Positions 26,123 through 35,570 of a DNA stretch of 64,000 nucleotides are shown piece after piece. Location of the stretch: contig NZ_LHZQ01000210.1 in the NCBI RefSeq assembly GCF_001580915.1, positions 1-64,000 on the forward strand. The letters are read 5' to 3'. Numbering within the stretch: the first letter of the stretch is position 1; every line of letters starts with the position of its first letter. Origin of the DNA: Acetobacter tropicalis. GTDB taxonomy: Bacteria; Pseudomonadota; Alphaproteobacteria; Acetobacterales; Acetobacteraceae. A program made the position numbers and the translations under genes. The notes beneath the pieces are model-generated. The model had not been told where the DNA came from, made no database searches, and was given only the letters and a program-made list of their open reading frames with translations.

Positions 26123-26668
26123 GTGAGAGGCACCGTGACACACACTCCATCTTCAGAGGAACCGGTCAGTTCGTCCAGTTCTCCACGCGCTACATCCATG
26201 GATACGCATATTGGCAAACGTATCCGCCTCCGCCGTATGCTTCTGGGCTTGTCTCAGGAAAAGCTGGGCGAAGCCGTTGGCATTACATTTCAGCAAATCC
26301 AGAAATATGAGCGCGGCACCAATCGGGTTGGAGCCTCTCGCCTGTATCAAATTGCCTCTGCTCTAGATGTGCCTGTCAGTTTCTTCTTTGATGATCAGGA
26401 AAAACCGTCCTTTCCTCAGCGGGCAGACGCGCATTCCTCCCATTACTTCGGGCTTGCAGAAAGAAAAACGTTATTTGAAGGAGCAGCCCCCAGCCGTCCT
26501 CTTCCCGGTTTTGCCCAGGATGACATGCCATTGCTTTCCCGCAAGGAAACACTTGAACTGATCCGCGCTTACTACAGCATTCCAGACGCCACGGTACGCA
26601 AACACATGCTGGATCTCATCCGCTCCATGGGTCCCGCCAAGGACAAGAAAGAAACAGATCCGTCCTGA
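26123..26668 (+). CDS. XRE-family helix-turn-helix transcriptional regulator
   Basis: 181 residues if the GTG at 26123 is used; an ATG at 26198 (MDTHIGKRIRL) gives 156 residues and starts right at the domain. Neither has a strong ribosome-binding site. The HTH_3 domain includes IGKRIRLRRMLLGLSQEKLGEAVGITFQQIQKYERGTNRVGASRLYQIASAL; a short acidic linker and a C-terminal helix (ETLELIRAYYSIPDATVRKHMLDLIRSM) follow. This architecture is widespread in alphaproteobacteria, often between lnt and metK. Here metK lies some 9 kb away beside trmB. The targets are unknown. Confidence 0.85.
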   Translation: MRGTVTHTPSSEEPVSSSSSPRATSMDTHIGKRIRLRRMLLGLSQEKLGEAVGITFQQIQKYERGTNRVGASRLYQIASALDVPVSFFFDDQEKPSFPQRADAHSSHYFGLAERKTLFEGAAPSRPLPGFAQDDMPLLSRKETLELIRAYYSIPDATVRKHMLDLIRSMGPAKDKKETDPS

Positions 26669-26671
26669 TAC

Positions 26672-26698
26672 AAAAAAGGGCGGAAGATCCGCCCCTTT
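26672..26698. terminator. Bidirectional terminator, XRE regulator / DUF2076
   Basis: GGGCGGA (26678-26684) pairs with TCCGCCC (26688-26694). Six A on the left give a T-run for the minus strand; the plus side has CTTTCC. Confidence 0.75.
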
Positions 26699-26706
26699 CC
26701 GTTTGG

Positions 26707-27486
26707 TCAGAAGTTATCGTCGCCCCAGCCGCCACCAAAATCTCCGCCATCACCGCCCGCATCCTGGCCGCCCCAGTCCGCATTGTTTCCGGCATCAAAA
26801 TTCGGATCAGCCGTGGTGCCCTGCCCGGCAAACGGATCAGCGGCGTCTCCATAATTATTGATAATGGTTTCACTCTGCGGCGCGCCCGCACCCCAACCAC
26901 CATCGCCCATTCCGGCCCCCGCACCGTGATGATCACTGAACAGGCTGGTTAGCGCATTAGCCGCCAGCATCCCGCCGGCTACGCCTGTGGCCGTTGTCAG
27001 CGCGGACCCAAGGAACCCGCTACCCCCGCGCTGGAACATACCCGGCTGCATACCATACGGCATCTGTTGATATTGCGGTGGTGGCATGGCACCCGGATTC
27101 CCACCCCAACCGGGAGGAGCCTGCTGCGGCTGGGCTTGCTGAGGACGCTGGCCTCCACCAAAAAGCCCCCCCAGAAAACCACTTGAAGCAGGTTTCTGCT
27201 GCTGGGCCTGCTGCAGTTGCTGTTGCGCCTGCTGAAGCTGGAACTGAAGCTGCTGGATGCGGTTCTGCGCCTCTACCAGCGCAGCTTCCTGCACAACAGC
27301 CATCTGCGTGATCCGATAGCGGGCTTCCGGATATTTCTGGAATTCCTGCGCGATGTAGTTATCTGCTTCCGGATCAACCGGCGGCAGGTTGGGCCGGGTG
27401 CTGGGTACGCTGCCAAAGCCACCCTGTGGCGCGCCACTCACCCGTGCAACAAATTTCGAGATAAGGTCGCGTTCTTCGTTGTTCAT
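26707..27486 (-). CDS. DUF2076-family protein, Gln-rich coiled coil with acidic Gly/Trp tail
   Basis: 259 residues from the ATG at 27486, with AGGAAGG seven bases upstream. The N-terminal DUF2076 region ([49 protein letters not shown]) continues into a Gln-rich helix (about 78-105). A Pro/Gln/Gly-rich stretch follows, then a hydrophobic [20 protein letters not shown] segment. The C-terminal tail is rich in Asp, Gly and Trp ([16 protein letters not shown]). The family is often described as periplasmic-ligand-like, but no function is established. It diverges from glyQ. Confidence 0.85.
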   Translation of the reverse strand: MNNEERDLISKFVARVSGAPQGGFGSVPSTRPNLPPVDPEADNYIAQEFQKYPEARYRITQMAVVQEAALVEAQNRIQQLQFQLQQAQQQLQQAQQQKPASSGFLGGLFGGGQRPQQAQPQQAPPGWGGNPGAMPPPQYQQMPYGMQPGMFQRGGSGFLGSALTTATGVAGGMLAANALTSLFSDHHGAGAGMGDGGWGAGAPQSETIINNYGDAADPFAGQGTTADPNFDAGNNADWGGQDAGGDGGDFGGGWGDDNF

Positions 27487-27744
27487 CACATACCTTCCTG
27501 CCTGACTGCGGGCTGTTTCCATACGAACATAACATTACGCATGCTGCCACGTCACTCTGTTCAAGATGTGGCGCGCGGGCAGAAGCGTTGCAAGAGGGCT
27601 GCGGCACGAGTTCATCAGGTTCTCTTCCTGTATGCCACGCACATCTGTATGGTGTGGCGCATCATGCGCCCGGCTGGTTTACGGCTGGGTGTTTATCTGA
27701 CTGTACCACGTCATCAAGCCACACTACGGAGTTTCATCCTGACC

Positions 27745-28629
27745 ATGGACCCGGCGTCTCCCAGCCCTACTGAGCGGCCTCTTTCCTTTCAGGACCTGAT
27801 CCTGACCCTCCATCAGTTCTGGTCCAGGCAGGGATGCGCCATTCTCCAGCCTTATGATCAGGAAATTGGAGCTGGAACGCTCTCCCCACACACCACATTA
27901 CGCGCCTTGGGTAGTACACCGTGGAAGGCAGCCTATGTGCAGCCGTGCCGCCGTCCGTCTGATGGCCGCTATGGGCAGAATCCCAATCGGCTCCAGCATT
28001 ATTATCAGTATCAGGTACTACTCAAACCCACGCCGGAAGAGAGCCAGAAACTGCTGCTGGACAGCTATCGCGCCATCGGGATCGATCCTGACAAGCATGA
28101 CATCCGCTTTGTGGAAGATGATTGGGAAAACCCGACCATCGGCGCATGGGGGCTAGGTTGGGAAGTATGGTGTGATGGGATGGAAGTCACCCAGTTCACG
28201 TATTTCCAGCAGGTTGGCGGTATTCCCGTTGTGCTCCCTTCCACGGAACTCACCTACGGGCTGGAACGCCTGGCCATGTATGTGCAGGGCGTGGAAAATG
28301 TATACGACCTTGATTACAACGGTGCGGGCCTGACTTATGGCGATGTCTTTCTGCGCGCGGAGCAGGATTACTCACGCCACAATTTTGAACTGGCCGACAC
28401 AGATCTTCTGTTCCGCCATTTTGCTGATGCCGAAAAAGAAAGTGCTGCACTGGCCGAAACCGGTGTAGCCCAGCCTGCCTATGACCAGTGCCTGAAGGCC
28501 AGCCATCTGTTCAACCTGCTGGATGCGCGCGGCGTGATCAGCGTGAGCGAACGTGCGTCCTATATCGGGCGTGTGCGTACCCTGGCGAAACTCTGCTGCG
28601 AGACCTGGCTGGCTGGCGAGGACAAATAA
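27745..28629 (+). CDS. glyQ: Glycine-tRNA ligase alpha subunit GlyQ
   Basis: 294 residues from the ATG at 27745; the frame is open far upstream but there antisense to the DUF2076 gene. GlyQ forms an alpha2-beta2 enzyme with GlyS that charges tRNA-Gly. Conserved class II segments are clear: [73 protein letters not shown] and [15 protein letters not shown]. It lies four bases before glyS. Confidence 0.97.
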   Translation: MDPASPSPTERPLSFQDLILTLHQFWSRQGCAILQPYDQEIGAGTLSPHTTLRALGSTPWKAAYVQPCRRPSDGRYGQNPNRLQHYYQYQVLLKPTPEESQKLLLDSYRAIGIDPDKHDIRFVEDDWENPTIGAWGLGWEVWCDGMEVTQFTYFQQVGGIPVVLPSTELTYGLERLAMYVQGVENVYDLDYNGAGLTYGDVFLRAEQDYSRHNFELADTDLLFRHFADAEKESAALAETGVAQPAYDQCLKASHLFNLLDARGVISVSERASYIGRVRTLAKLCCETWLAGEDK

Positions 28630-28633
28630 GATC

Positions 28634-30694
28634 ATGCCTGAACTGCTGATAGAACTGTTTTCTGAAGAAATTCCTGCCCGCATGCAGCAGCAGGCTGGCG
28701 AAACGCTGGTGCGGCTGCTGACTGAAGCCCTGGCCCCCCTCAAGCCTGAAGGCCTGAAAGCCTATACCGGGCCACGCCGCATTGCCGCATCCTGCACGCT
28801 GGATGCCATGGTGCCGGGCCGCACCCTCTCCGAGCGCGGCCCGCGTGAAGGCGCGCCGGACAAGGCGCTGGACGGCTTCACCCGCAAGCATGGTGTCTCC
28901 CGCGAGGCCCTGACCCTGCAAAATGGCTTCTGGGTGCTGGAACGCGAGGAACCTGCCCTGAGTGCGCAGGACCATCTTGTTGCGACCTTGCCTGATCTGT
29001 TACGGCGTTTTCCGTGGCCGAAATCCATGCGATGGGGAGCTGGCAGCAGCTTTACGTGGGTGCGTCCGCTGCGCCGCATCCTGTGCCTGCTGGATGGAAA
29101 CGTGATTCCTTTCACCTTGGCGCACGGCGATGATAACGGCCATAACCTACAGGCAGGAGACCAGACAGAAGGCCATCGTTTTCTGGCTCCGGGGGCCGTG
29201 GCGGTTAGTGGAACAGCCAACTGGCAGGAAACACTGCGTAGCCGGTTTGTCATGGTCAACGCTGCTGAAAGACGCACGGTTATCAGCAAAGGGCTGGCCG
29301 AACTGGCCGGAAGCGAAGGCCTTTCCGTTGTGCCTGATGCCGGACTGGTGGATGAAGTGGCCGGACTGGTGGAATGGCCGGTACCCTTCCTGGGCCGGAT
29401 TGATGAACAGTTCATGGATCTGCCTGCGGAAGTGATGCAGGTTTCCATGCGCGTGAACCAGCGTTATTTCGCTCTGCGCAACAGTGATGGCACAGCCGCC
29501 CCCCGCTTTGCCTTTGTGGCCAATATTGTGCCAACGGATGGCGGCGCGCTTGTTGTGGCGGGGAACGAACGTGTGCTTCGTGCCCGCTTTGCCGATGCCC
29601 GCCATTTCTGGGATCTGGACCGCAAGCAGACCCTTCACTCTCGTCTGGTCGCGCTCGATAACATCACGTTCCATGCCAAACTGGGCACGCAGGGGGAACG
29701 CACACAACGCATGATGCGGCTGGCCGGGCTGATAGCGCCCATGGTCGGTTCCTCCAAAGAAGACTGTGAACGTGCAGCGCTGCTGAGCAAAACGGATCTG
29801 ACAACCGGCATGGTTGGCGAGTTTCCTGAACTGCAAGGCGTGATGGGTGGCTATTACGCCCGTCATGATGGTGAAACACAGGCTGTTTCAACCGCCATCA
29901 GTGAACAGTACATGCCGCGCGGCCCCGGAGACACCGTGCCCACGGCGCCGGTTTCCGTTGTGCTAGGTCTGGCCGATCGGTTTGATATGCTGACGGCATT
30001 TTTCGCGGCTGGTGAAAAACCGTCCGGCTCTGGCGACCCGTTTGGCCTGCGCCGTGCAGCATTGGGCATTATCCGCCTGATCCGTGAAAACACCCTGCGG
30101 CTGGATCTGGTTAAGCTCTTCACACTTGCGGCGGAAGCGCTGCCCGAAGCCTTGCAGAACGCGCCTGATCTGGGCTTGTTGCCTCAGTTCATTGCTGAAC
30201 GGCTGCGCGTGCAATTGCGATCAGAAGGCGCACGGTATGATTGTCTGGCCGCCATCTCGGTCGGCAATACGGACACAGATATCGTGCGGCTGCTCGCCCG
30301 TGCCCAGGCATTGCAGGACATGCTTGAAACGGAGGATGGCAAGAATCTGCTGGCAGCCACCCGTCGCGCCGCCAACATTCTGCGCATTGAAGACAAAAAG
30401 GATGGTCCGCACGAAAAAACGCCGGATGCCAGCCTGTACACCCAAACCGAAGAGCGCGATCTGGCCAACGCACTGGATCACGTTGAACCGGCTGTGGAAA
30501 AGGCGTTTGCAGAAGAACGCTTTACCGATGCGATGAAGGAGGCCGCAACACTTCGCGCGCCGCTGGACAAGTTTTTTGAGGCCGTGACGGTCAACGCGCC
30601 TGAGCCTGAACTACGCCTTAACCGACTGCATCTTCTGGCGCGACTGGTCCGCATGATGCGCCTGATTGCCGATTTTACCCAGATTGAAGGGTAA
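28634..30694 (+). CDS. glyS: Glycine-tRNA ligase beta subunit GlyS
   Basis: 686 residues from the ATG at 28634. This subunit carries tRNA-binding regions, including a C-terminal anticodon-binding (DALR) domain. Typical segments are LLIELFSEEIPARMQ at the start, GPRRIA, WPKSMRWGAGSSFTWVRP, the VAGLVEWPVPFLGRIDEQF region and SGDPFGLRRAALGIIRLI. Length is normal. It is cotranscribed with glyQ and followed by a very strong terminator. Confidence 0.97.
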   Translation: MPELLIELFSEEIPARMQQQAGETLVRLLTEALAPLKPEGLKAYTGPRRIAASCTLDAMVPGRTLSERGPREGAPDKALDGFTRKHGVSREALTLQNGFWVLEREEPALSAQDHLVATLPDLLRRFPWPKSMRWGAGSSFTWVRPLRRILCLLDGNVIPFTLAHGDDNGHNLQAGDQTEGHRFLAPGAVAVSGTANWQETLRSRFVMVNAAERRTVISKGLAELAGSEGLSVVPDAGLVDEVAGLVEWPVPFLGRIDEQFMDLPAEVMQVSMRVNQRYFALRNSDGTAAPRFAFVANIVPTDGGALVVAGNERVLRARFADARHFWDLDRKQTLHSRLVALDNITFHAKLGTQGERTQRMMRLAGLIAPMVGSSKEDCERAALLSKTDLTTGMVGEFPELQGVMGGYYARHDGETQAVSTAISEQYMPRGPGDTVPTAPVSVVLGLADRFDMLTAFFAAGEKPSGSGDPFGLRRAALGIIRLIRENTLRLDLVKLFTLAAEALPEALQNAPDLGLLPQFIAERLRVQLRSEGARYDCLAAISVGNTDTDIVRLLARAQALQDMLETEDGKNLLAATRRAANILRIEDKKDGPHEKTPDASLYTQTEERDLANALDHVEPAVEKAFAEERFTDAMKEAATLRAPLDKFFEAVTVNAPEPELRLNRLHLLARLVRMMRLIADFTQIEG

Positions 30695-30702
30695 TCTTCT
30701 TC

Positions 30703-30734
30703 CCCCGTTGGCACCTGCTGCCAACGGGGTTTTT
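30703..30734 (+). terminator. Rho-independent terminator of glyQS
   Basis: Perfect 11-bp stem CCCCGTTGGCA (30703-30713) with TGCCAACGGGG (30719-30729), followed by TTTTT. Confidence 0.95.
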
Positions 30735-30854
30735 CTTGTGACGCCCGACAACAAAGAAAAAATCACTCGGCTCTCCTGCATTCCCTGCCCTCAGCCCGCT
30801 TTTTCTTTCCTTCTGCCTGATTGACGCTATCTGATTGAGGAGAGTTCTCTTTTC

Positions 30855-31817
30855 ATGACCTCATCCAGAACATTGCTGGCCGGACTGGCCAATGGCGTAA
30901 TGGCAGGTGCCCTGTGGGGCATTGTTTTTCTTGTCCCTCGGCTCCTGCAGGATTTCAGTCCGCTCCAGATGGCAGCGGGACGCTATATCCTGTACGGCAT
31001 CCTTTCCTGTGTGATGCTCGCCCCGCGCTGGAAAATGGTCAGCCAGCAGGTCAATCAGGAAGAATGGCGCGCACTGTTCTGGCTCAGCCTGCTAGGCAAC
31101 CTTATTTACTACGTGTTTCTGGCCGCCGCCGTCCCGCTGATTGGCGGCCCGGCCACCTCCCTGATTATCGGGTTCTTGCCCATCACCGTCCTACTTTGTG
31201 CCTCACGCGATCAAGACAGCATGCCGCTCAGGCATGTTGGGGCACCTGTTCTGCTCAGCGTTTTAGGCATTGTGTTGATTGTCTGCGGATCATGGCTCCA
31301 CACGTCAGCCTCCAGTTCTTCCCCTACGCCTTCCTCGATGTGGGACTATGCGCTGGGTATTCTCTGTGCGGTGGGGGCTCTGGCCTCCTGGACGGCGTAT
31401 TCTGTCATGAACAGCCGGTGGCTCCGGCGGCGGCCCCACATCAGTGGGCATGACTGGTCTTTATTGACGGGCGTTGTCACTGGGGCACAGGCACTGGCAC
31501 TCGGTCTTCCTGCTTTTTTCTACCCTGGGTCTGCAGGGTATCCACCCCACGCAGGCATGGACTGGCTCCGCTTCTGGACCATATGCGGTGGTGTGGCGAT
31601 TTTTTCATCCATCATTGGTAACGGATTCTGGAACAGGGCAGCCCGCCTTCTCCCGCTCTCCCTGAGTGGACAGATGATCGTGTTCGAAACCCTGTTCGCC
31701 CTGCTCTATAGTTTTCTGTGGGAACACCGTTGGCCCACCGGCACCGAAACCTTCGCCATGATCTTTTTGGTTACCGGGGTATTGTGGTGCATGGCCGCAC
31801 ACAGAAAACAGGCCTGA
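30855..31817 (+). CDS. EamA/DMT-superfamily transporter
   Basis: 320 residues, GAGGAG-type site upstream of the ATG. About ten hydrophobic segments in two halves follow the drug/metabolite transporter pattern. The N-terminal half contains NGVMAGALWGIVFLVPRLL and FSPLQMAAGRYILYG; the second half contains FETLFALLYSFLWEHRWPT near its last helices, the EamA repeat signature. Such proteins usually export amino acids or other metabolites. The solute is unknown and the neighbours give no hint. Confidence 0.85.
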   Translation: MTSSRTLLAGLANGVMAGALWGIVFLVPRLLQDFSPLQMAAGRYILYGILSCVMLAPRWKMVSQQVNQEEWRALFWLSLLGNLIYYVFLAAAVPLIGGPATSLIIGFLPITVLLCASRDQDSMPLRHVGAPVLLSVLGIVLIVCGSWLHTSASSSSPTPSSMWDYALGILCAVGALASWTAYSVMNSRWLRRRPHISGHDWSLLTGVVTGAQALALGLPAFFYPGSAGYPPHAGMDWLRFWTICGGVAIFSSIIGNGFWNRAARLLPLSLSGQMIVFETLFALLYSFLWEHRWPTGTETFAMIFLVTGVLWCMAAHRKQA

Positions 31818-31929
31818 ACCTGCCGGAACTTTATGCCCCCGCAACCCATCCTGCACCAAAATCGGTAACCATTTGGTGAAGCCGCATCAGCCCGCTTTCT
31901 GCACGTCCTGTATTCGGTCTCAGGCCATA

Positions 31930-31965
31930 AAAAAAGTGTGGGGCACAGAGCCACCACACTTTTGT
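31930..31965. terminator. Bidirectional terminator, EamA / DUF1328
   Basis: AAAAGTGTGG (31932-31941) pairs with CCACACTTTT (31954-31963) across a 12-base loop. A and T runs on either side allow termination in both directions. Confidence 0.8.
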
Positions 31966-31993
31966 CTCATCCTATCCGTTCGTGAAAATGCCG

Positions 31994-32158
31994 TTATGGA
32001 GAGCGACCAAAGAAGAAGCTGATCACCAGCAGAACCACAAAGACAAACACCAGAATTTTGGCAATTCCAGCAAAGCTGGACGCCGCGCCGCCAAACCCAA
32101 AAACGGAAGCGATCAGCGCCAAAATCAGAAAAACAAGAACCCATCTCAAAATCGCCAT
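31994..32158 (-). CDS. Small DUF1328 (YtjA-type) membrane protein
   Basis: 54 residues, with AGGAG seven bases before the ATG. Two transmembrane segments (about 4-21 and 30-49) flank a Gly/Ser-rich turn ([14 protein letters not shown]), the hallmark of DUF1328: [17 protein letters not shown], then [17 protein letters not shown]. Members are abundant small inner-membrane proteins, often stress-induced, with no known function. It is flanked by a terminator on the 3' side and 130 bases of AT-rich upstream DNA. Confidence 0.88.
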   Translation of the reverse strand: MAILRWVLVFLILALIASVFGFGGAASSFAGIAKILVFVFVVLLVISFFFGRSP

Positions 32159-32291
32159 CGCGTCTCTCCTCAAGAAAACCGTTGCCCCTGTTCAGAGAAA
32201 GCTTCGGCATGCTTATGCTTCTAAGGTTACAACGCACTAACGACCTGAAAGTTCTTCAAAAAAGAAACGATAGCAAACTGAAGAGACGGTC

Positions 32292-33044
32292 TCAGTGCTC
32301 TTCTGACCCAGGAATGATATCATACCCTGCACTCCCCGGTGCGGGGCCGGGGGGCGGGCCATTGCCAACAGCAATGCCTGTCAACTGGTTAGCAGAAGGC
32401 CCGATCTCACGCGCATCAATTGCCGTGCCGAGTTCCCCGCTGCTGCCGGTGCCTACCGCATAAAGGGGCTGACCCGGCTTGAGCCATGCCGCCACGCGGC
32501 CCGCTTCACGCGCAGAAAGATAGACAACGGAGTGATCTTTCAGCACCGCCCCCGTTACCTGCCCATCCAGATTATAGAGGGAGAGCCAGACCTCGCCATG
32601 CAGAACAATATCCGGCCCTGCAATCATCTCGGTCGATTGCTGCGGCATGGAGATGAAATTATCCTGCATGCCACGACCGCGCGGGCTGGTAATGCCAAAA
32701 GCCCGAATAAGCGGAAGAGTACGTGCCTTCAGCCCGCGGATGGATACCGTATCACCCGGCTTTACCAATCCGGCCAGTGTATGCCCCTGCTCCGGCGAGA
32801 CGAGAACCTGCGTTCCATCTTCCAGCACCAGCCCTGTCACACTGCCATGAGGAGAGGGCAGAAACTGCGCCACCTTGCCACTAAACTGCGGCAGACCGGA
32901 CAGATCATACACGCCAACAGCCTGTTGCTCCGTAACGGTCTGATGCGCGGCATATTGTGAGGAAGAGGCATGGTGTGCGGCCGGTGCGGCCACCGCAATG
33001 GAAGAAGCCAGCAGCGATGCTGGAAAAGAAAGCAAAAGGCGCAT
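32292..33044 (-). CDS. Hypothetical exported protein with two tandem OB-like repeats
   Basis: About 250 residues from the ATG at 33044; ATG 33065 or GTG 33089 are alternatives, and none has a good ribosome-binding site. A signal peptide (1-20, ending VAAPAA) leads into a His/Ser/Gln-rich spacer. Two similar units follow at residues about 55-117 and 148-214, each with the pattern G-V ... G-x-VTG-x-VL-x-D ... V-x-LS ... A-x-LKPG-x-x-L/V ... G. They look like duplicated beta-barrel (OB-like) modules. The tail is Pro/Gly-rich. No known enzyme motif is visible; periplasmic location is inferred. Confidence 0.7.
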   Translation of the reverse strand: MRLLLSFPASLLASSIAVAAPAAHHASSSQYAAHQTVTEQQAVGVYDLSGLPQFSGKVAQFLPSPHGSVTGLVLEDGTQVLVSPEQGHTLAGLVKPGDTVSIRGLKARTLPLIRAFGITSPRGRGMQDNFISMPQQSTEMIAGPDIVLHGEVWLSLYNLDGQVTGAVLKDHSVVYLSAREAGRVAAWLKPGQPLYAVGTGSSGELGTAIDAREIGPSANQLTGIAVGNGPPPGPAPGSAGYDIIPGSEEH

Positions 33045-33137
33045 GGGGTCAACCAATGAAACCATCTCCGCCCGGCATCTGAGCGACACCAGACAGAGAT
33101 GTGTGAAACTTTACGCCATTGTTCGACAGGAAAGCCG

Positions 33138-33155
33138 TTCCGGCAAGAGCCGGAA
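33138..33155 (-). terminator. Hairpin downstream of purH (weak terminator)
   Basis: TTCCGGC (33138-33144) pairs with GCCGGAA (33149-33155) across AAGA, 8 bases past the purH stop; there is only a short T-tract on the minus strand. Confidence 0.4.
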
Positions 33156-33162
33156 AAGCGTG

Positions 33163-34740
33163 TCAGTGGCGGAAATGACGCATACCAGTAAAGACCATGG
33201 CAATTCCGGCGGCATCCGCCGCAGCAATCACCTCATCATCCCGAATGGAACCGCCTGGCTGAATAACAGCCGTGGCCCCTGCCGCAACAATGGTTTCAAG
33301 GCCATCGGCAAACGGGAAAAAGGCATCAGATGCCGCAACTGAACCTTGGGTCAGCGGCGCATCCAAGCCAGCGGCCTTGGCGGCCTCCCCGCTTTTGGAC
33401 GCCGCAATGCGGGCGGAATCCACGCGGCTCATCTGCCCTGCGCCAATGCCCACAGTTGCGTTGTTTTTGGCGTAGACAATGGCGTTGGACTTCACGTGCT
33501 TGGCCACACGGAAGGCAAATTCCAGATCTGCCATTTCCTGTGCGGACGGCGCGCGTTTGGTCACCACACGCAGGGAGTCTGGTGTAATGCGGCCATTATC
33601 GCGCGTCTGGGCCAGGAACCCACCCGCCACGGAACGCACAACCACCCCTGCTGCTGCCGGATCAGGCAGAGCGCCCGTTAGCAGCAGACGCAGGTTTTTC
33701 TTGCGGGCCAGAACCTCTTTAGCGGCCTCTTCGGCATCCGGGGCAACAATCACTTCAGTAAAGATACCGGCAATCTGTTCCGCCGTTGCGGCATCCAGTG
33801 TGCGGTTCAGCGCTACAATTCCCCCAAAGGCGGAAACTGGATCACAGCGCAACGCACTCTGCCACGCTTCCGTCAGGGAAGAGCCGATAGCCACCCCACA
33901 CGGGTTAGCATGCTTCACAATGACAACGGCAGGTTTGTCAAACTCCGCCACGGCTTCAAACGCGGCATCCGTATCATTGATGTTGTTGTAGGAAAGCGCC
34001 TTGCCCTGCACCTGCACGGCGGTCGCCACCCCGGGGCGCGTACTGCCATCACGGTAGAAAGCAGCCTGCTGGTGGGGGTTTTCACCATAACGCAGCACTT
34101 CTGCACGCTGGCCAGCCAGTGTGAAGCGTTCGGGCAGAACCTCATTCGCCTGCTTGGCAAACCACGCAGCAATAGCGGCATCATAAGCCGCAGTCCGCGC
34201 ATAGGCAGCGCCCGCATAAGCGCGCCGTTGATCCAGCGTGCTGCCGCCTTTGTTGAGGGCGTCAATCAGGCCGGCGTACTGGGCCGTATCCGTCAGCACC
34301 ACAACATGATCATGGTTCTTGGCTGCCGCACGGATCAGGGCCGGGCCGCCAATATCAATATTTTCGATGCAGTCTTCAGCCCCTGCGCCAGAGGCAACCG
34401 TCTTTTCAAACGGGTAGAGATTGACCGCCACCAGATCAATCGAGGCAATGCCGTGTTCTTCCATCTGCGCCACATGGGCAGGCAGATCGCGCCGACCAAG
34501 AATGCCGCCATGGATCTGGGGAACCAGCGTTTTGACGCGCCCATCCAGAATTTCTGGAAAACCCGTGTGGTCAGAAACTTCCGTAACCGGAAGGCCAGCC
34601 TCCCGCAGGGCCTTGGCGGACCCCCCTGTGGAGAGAATTTCCGCCCCGTGCGCCACAAGAGCGCGCCCAAGGTCAAGAAGCCCCGTTTTATCGGAAACAG
34701 AAATCAGAGCGCGGCGCACAGGCTGCGGGGACTGGCTCAT
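33163..34740 (-). CDS. purH: Bifunctional AICAR transformylase / IMP cyclohydrolase PurH
   Basis: 525 residues, catalysing the last two steps of IMP synthesis. The N-terminal cyclohydrolase (MGS-like) domain carries [20 protein letters not shown] and [16 protein letters not shown]. The C-terminal transformylase domain has [15 protein letters not shown] and the catalytic [14 protein letters not shown] motif (Lys-His). Full family length. It lies 94 bases downstream of trmB on the same strand. Confidence 0.97.
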   Translation of the reverse strand: MSQSPQPVRRALISVSDKTGLLDLGRALVAHGAEILSTGGSAKALREAGLPVTEVSDHTGFPEILDGRVKTLVPQIHGGILGRRDLPAHVAQMEEHGIASIDLVAVNLYPFEKTVASGAGAEDCIENIDIGGPALIRAAAKNHDHVVVLTDTAQYAGLIDALNKGGSTLDQRRAYAGAAYARTAAYDAAIAAWFAKQANEVLPERFTLAGQRAEVLRYGENPHQQAAFYRDGSTRPGVATAVQVQGKALSYNNINDTDAAFEAVAEFDKPAVVIVKHANPCGVAIGSSLTEAWQSALRCDPVSAFGGIVALNRTLDAATAEQIAGIFTEVIVAPDAEEAAKEVLARKKNLRLLLTGALPDPAAAGVVVRSVAGGFLAQTRDNGRITPDSLRVVTKRAPSAQEMADLEFAFRVAKHVKSNAIVYAKNNATVGIGAGQMSRVDSARIAASKSGEAAKAAGLDAPLTQGSVAASDAFFPFADGLETIVAAGATAVIQPGGSIRDDEVIAAADAAGIAMVFTGMRHFRH

Positions 34741-34834
34741 AAGCGGAGACCTTTCGCACGGCTAAAAGCTGTAAAGCGGCTGCTTACCCAACCTGCCGTG
34801 CCAGAGCAACCGTATGCTGAGGCAGGTCAGGCAC

Positions 34835-35548
34835 TCAGCGGCGGGTAAATGTCCAGTAAAGCGGTTGCCGGCCTGCGGCGATGGCTTTTGCCTCATACCG
34901 CGTGGGGAACCAGCCTTCCGGCCGTTCGGTGGCAGGTGGGGGCGCTTCAAAATAAGGCTGCGCCGCCATCACCTCTTCCACCCATGCCTGATAGGTTGGG
35001 TCATCACTTGCAACCCGCCACACAGCACCGGGTTTGAGCACGCGGGCAACCAGTTCAACATTCTGGGGGTGCACAAAACGGCGTTTGGCGTGCCGTGCCT
35101 TGGGCCATGGGTCCGGAAACATCAGGAACAGCCGGTCCAGCGAGGCTTCCGGCATGGCCTTCAGCAGTATGCGGGCATCATCATCCCACAAACGCAGCAT
35201 GTCCGGAATGGGCGCGGTTGCTTCCTGCCCAACCGGCACAAGGCGGGTCAGGAGCGAGCAAAGCCCGTTATCAAAAACTTCTGAGGCAATATAGCCAATA
35301 TCAGGATGTGCGGTGTGTTGGGCGTAGGAGTGTTCTCCTCCCCCAAAGCCGACTTCAAACCAGATCTGCCGGGGCGGCTTGCCAAAACCGGCAGCCGGTG
35401 TGGCTGCCTTATCAAGCGGGAAGCGGAGCCGGGGCAACGCTTCCTCCAGCAGACGTTCCTGACGCGGGCGGAGCGGATGGCCGCGCTGCCGTCCATAGAG
35501 TCGCTCAGGGGGCGGCTTTACATCAGGCGCGCGGGCATCGTCCGTCAT
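34835..35548 (-). CDS. trmB: tRNA (guanine-N7-)-methyltransferase TrmB
   Basis: 237 residues. TrmB uses S-adenosylmethionine to methylate G46 in the variable loop of tRNA. Family motifs are clear: RQRGHPLRPRQERLLEEALP, the SAM-binding FEVGFGGGEH, YIASEVFDNG and the catalytic LMFPDPWPKARHAKRRFV. It follows metK, which makes its methyl donor, by 22 bases; the two form an operon. Confidence 0.95.
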   Translation of the reverse strand: MTDDARAPDVKPPPERLYGRQRGHPLRPRQERLLEEALPRLRFPLDKAATPAAGFGKPPRQIWFEVGFGGGEHSYAQHTAHPDIGYIASEVFDNGLCSLLTRLVPVGQEATAPIPDMLRLWDDDARILLKAMPEASLDRLFLMFPDPWPKARHAKRRFVHPQNVELVARVLKPGAVWRVASDDPTYQAWVEEVMAAQPYFEAPPPATERPEGWFPTRYEAKAIAAGRQPLYWTFTRR

Positions 35549-35570
35549 AGGTAGCGTCAGGCTTTTCTTC

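Noticed and set aside
31920-32237. 105-codon minus-strand frame over the DUF1328 gene
   Set aside because: Another frame of the same strand encodes a perfect 54-residue DUF1328 protein with AGGAG upstream.
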